Of a DNA stretch of 34,496 bases, positions 34,127 to 34,496 are shown piece by piece. Positions within the stretch are counted from its first letter, which is position 1, and each line of letters begins with the position of its first letter. Location: NCBI GenBank assembly GCA_023130895.1, contig JAGMAI010000055.1:1-34496 (forward strand), in the 5' to 3' direction. The translations under genes and the position numbers were made by a program. This DNA is from Thermoplasmata archaeon. GTDB taxonomy: Archaea > Thermoplasmatota > Thermoplasmata > RBG-16-68-12 > JAGMCJ01. Under the pieces are notes generated by a model. The model was not told where the DNA came from, ran no database searches, and saw only the letters and a program-made list of their open reading frames with translations.

Positions 34127-34136
34127 GATAAATAAT
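34127..34136 (-). promoter_or_regulatory. Possible TATA box for the zinc-ribbon coiled-coil gene
   Basis: On the minus strand it reads TTATTTATCT. Its spacing would place the start almost on the TTG at 34109, which conflicts with the apparent ribosome binding site. A further A/T stretch near 34160-34172 is an alternative. Confidence 0.3.
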
Positions 34137-34181
34137 CCCGCTCAAACCGAATACATCTCTTGCGGTAATAATCTTTTGTAT

Positions 34182-34496
34182 CTAATCACCCCCGCTATCG
34201 AAGATCGGGCCCAGGATGGATATCCCGTCTTCCCCGACCTGGACGGCGTGACGCTCCATGCTGTGCTGCGAGGCCCTCATCTTCTCGACCTGGAGGTAGC
34301 GGACGAGCTTTCCCCTCATCCTGTCCAGTCCCAGCATGATGATCCCATCGACCAGGAACCCCTCGTTTCCGAGGAGCTGGGACTCCGCTCCGAGAGACCT
34401 CTCCATGATGACGAACGAGATGAGGTCGTTGTCCCTGATCATCTTGAAGAAGTAGAACATCTTCTTTCTCATGTCGCTCACGTCCTCCATGAGCGA
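34182..34496 (-). CDS. KaiC/RAD55-like RecA-superfamily ATPase, C-terminal fragment (cut by window edge)
   Basis: The last 104 residues of a gene entering from the right edge. The pattern RKKMFYFFKMIRDNDLISFVIMERS, then EGFLVDGIIMLGL, KLVRYLQVEKMRASQHS and a final GISILGPIF matches the C-terminal half of single-domain KaiC-like archaeal ATPases (strand-helix pairs, VDG.I.L, R.L.V.KMR...H). Walker A and B lie outside the window. FlaH of the archaellum is a relative, but this fragment alone cannot identify it. It ends 72 bases before the start of the coiled-coil zinc-ribbon gene on the same strand. Confidence 0.75.
   Translation of the reverse strand, partial: SLMEDVSDMRKKMFYFFKMIRDNDLISFVIMERSLGAESQLLGNEGFLVDGIIMLGLDRMRGKLVRYLQVEKMRASQHSMERHAVQVGEDGISILGPIFDSGGD

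Noticed and set aside
33181-34131. Long serine/alanine-rich open frame opposite the coiled-coil zinc-ribbon gene
   Set aside because: It is the mirror of Glu/Ala-rich codons on the minus strand, has no promoter or domain, and the minus-strand protein has clear ribbons.

Overview
The window looks like a GC-rich chromosomal segment of a euryarchaeon. The lineage is most likely within or near Thermoplasmatota, but that is an inference from gene content and not proven. Archaeal markers are a PCNA sliding clamp, SRP54, transcription factor S, an archaeal-type AdoMet synthetase, archaeal RNase Z, a COG1340-type coiled-coil protein, a tRNA-Tyr with an intron at the canonical 37/38 site, TATA boxes about 26 bases before inferred transcript starts, GGTGAT-type ribosome binding sites, and several TTG or GTG starts. 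I see no insertion sequence, prophage or CRISPR array. The gene layout is very compact: operon genes overlap by 1-20 bases and four convergent pairs abut or overlap at their stop codons.

Layout. 1-4852: condensin operon smc-scpA-scpB (smc cut by the left edge). 4988-9475: a 1495-residue protein of about twenty helical repeats of roughly 62 residues, then an Ig-like domain and a RING-like zinc finger. 9468-12017: divergent hutH (histidine ammonia-lyase) and rnz (tRNase Z). 12096-14256: AdoMet synthetase and a COG1340-like coiled-coil protein. 14257-14558: the longest gap without a protein gene, holding a strong candidate small RNA with its own TATA box and T-rich terminator. 14559-16637: SRP54 convergent with PCNA. 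16857-19831: a secreted beta-propeller-like protein with eight calcium-type motifs, TFS, and a membrane protein with a lysine-rich tail. 20012-20194: tandem tRNA-Phe and intron-containing tRNA-Tyr on the minus strand.

20364-26832 is the most distinctive operon: one type IV pilin-like protein, two different FlaI/TadA-type ATPases and two separate single-domain FlaJ/TadC-type platform proteins, in the order pilin-ATPase-platform-platform-ATPase. It is convergent with a 1983-residue surface protein (26829-32780) carrying beta-helix-like and CARDB-like regions, a single C-terminal membrane anchor and three zinc ribbons predicted in the cytoplasm. Upstream of that gene lie a coiled-coil protein with two almost identical zinc ribbons (32931-34109) and the 3' end of a KaiC/RAD55-like ATPase (34182-34496).

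How they may work together. smc, scpA and scpB form one chromosome-organising complex. The pilin-like operon should build a membrane-anchored filament or pseudopilus machine, with the large surface protein as a possible partner by proximity only. The remainder is mostly housekeeping: tRNA processing, methyl-donor synthesis, protein targeting, replication and transcript cleavage.
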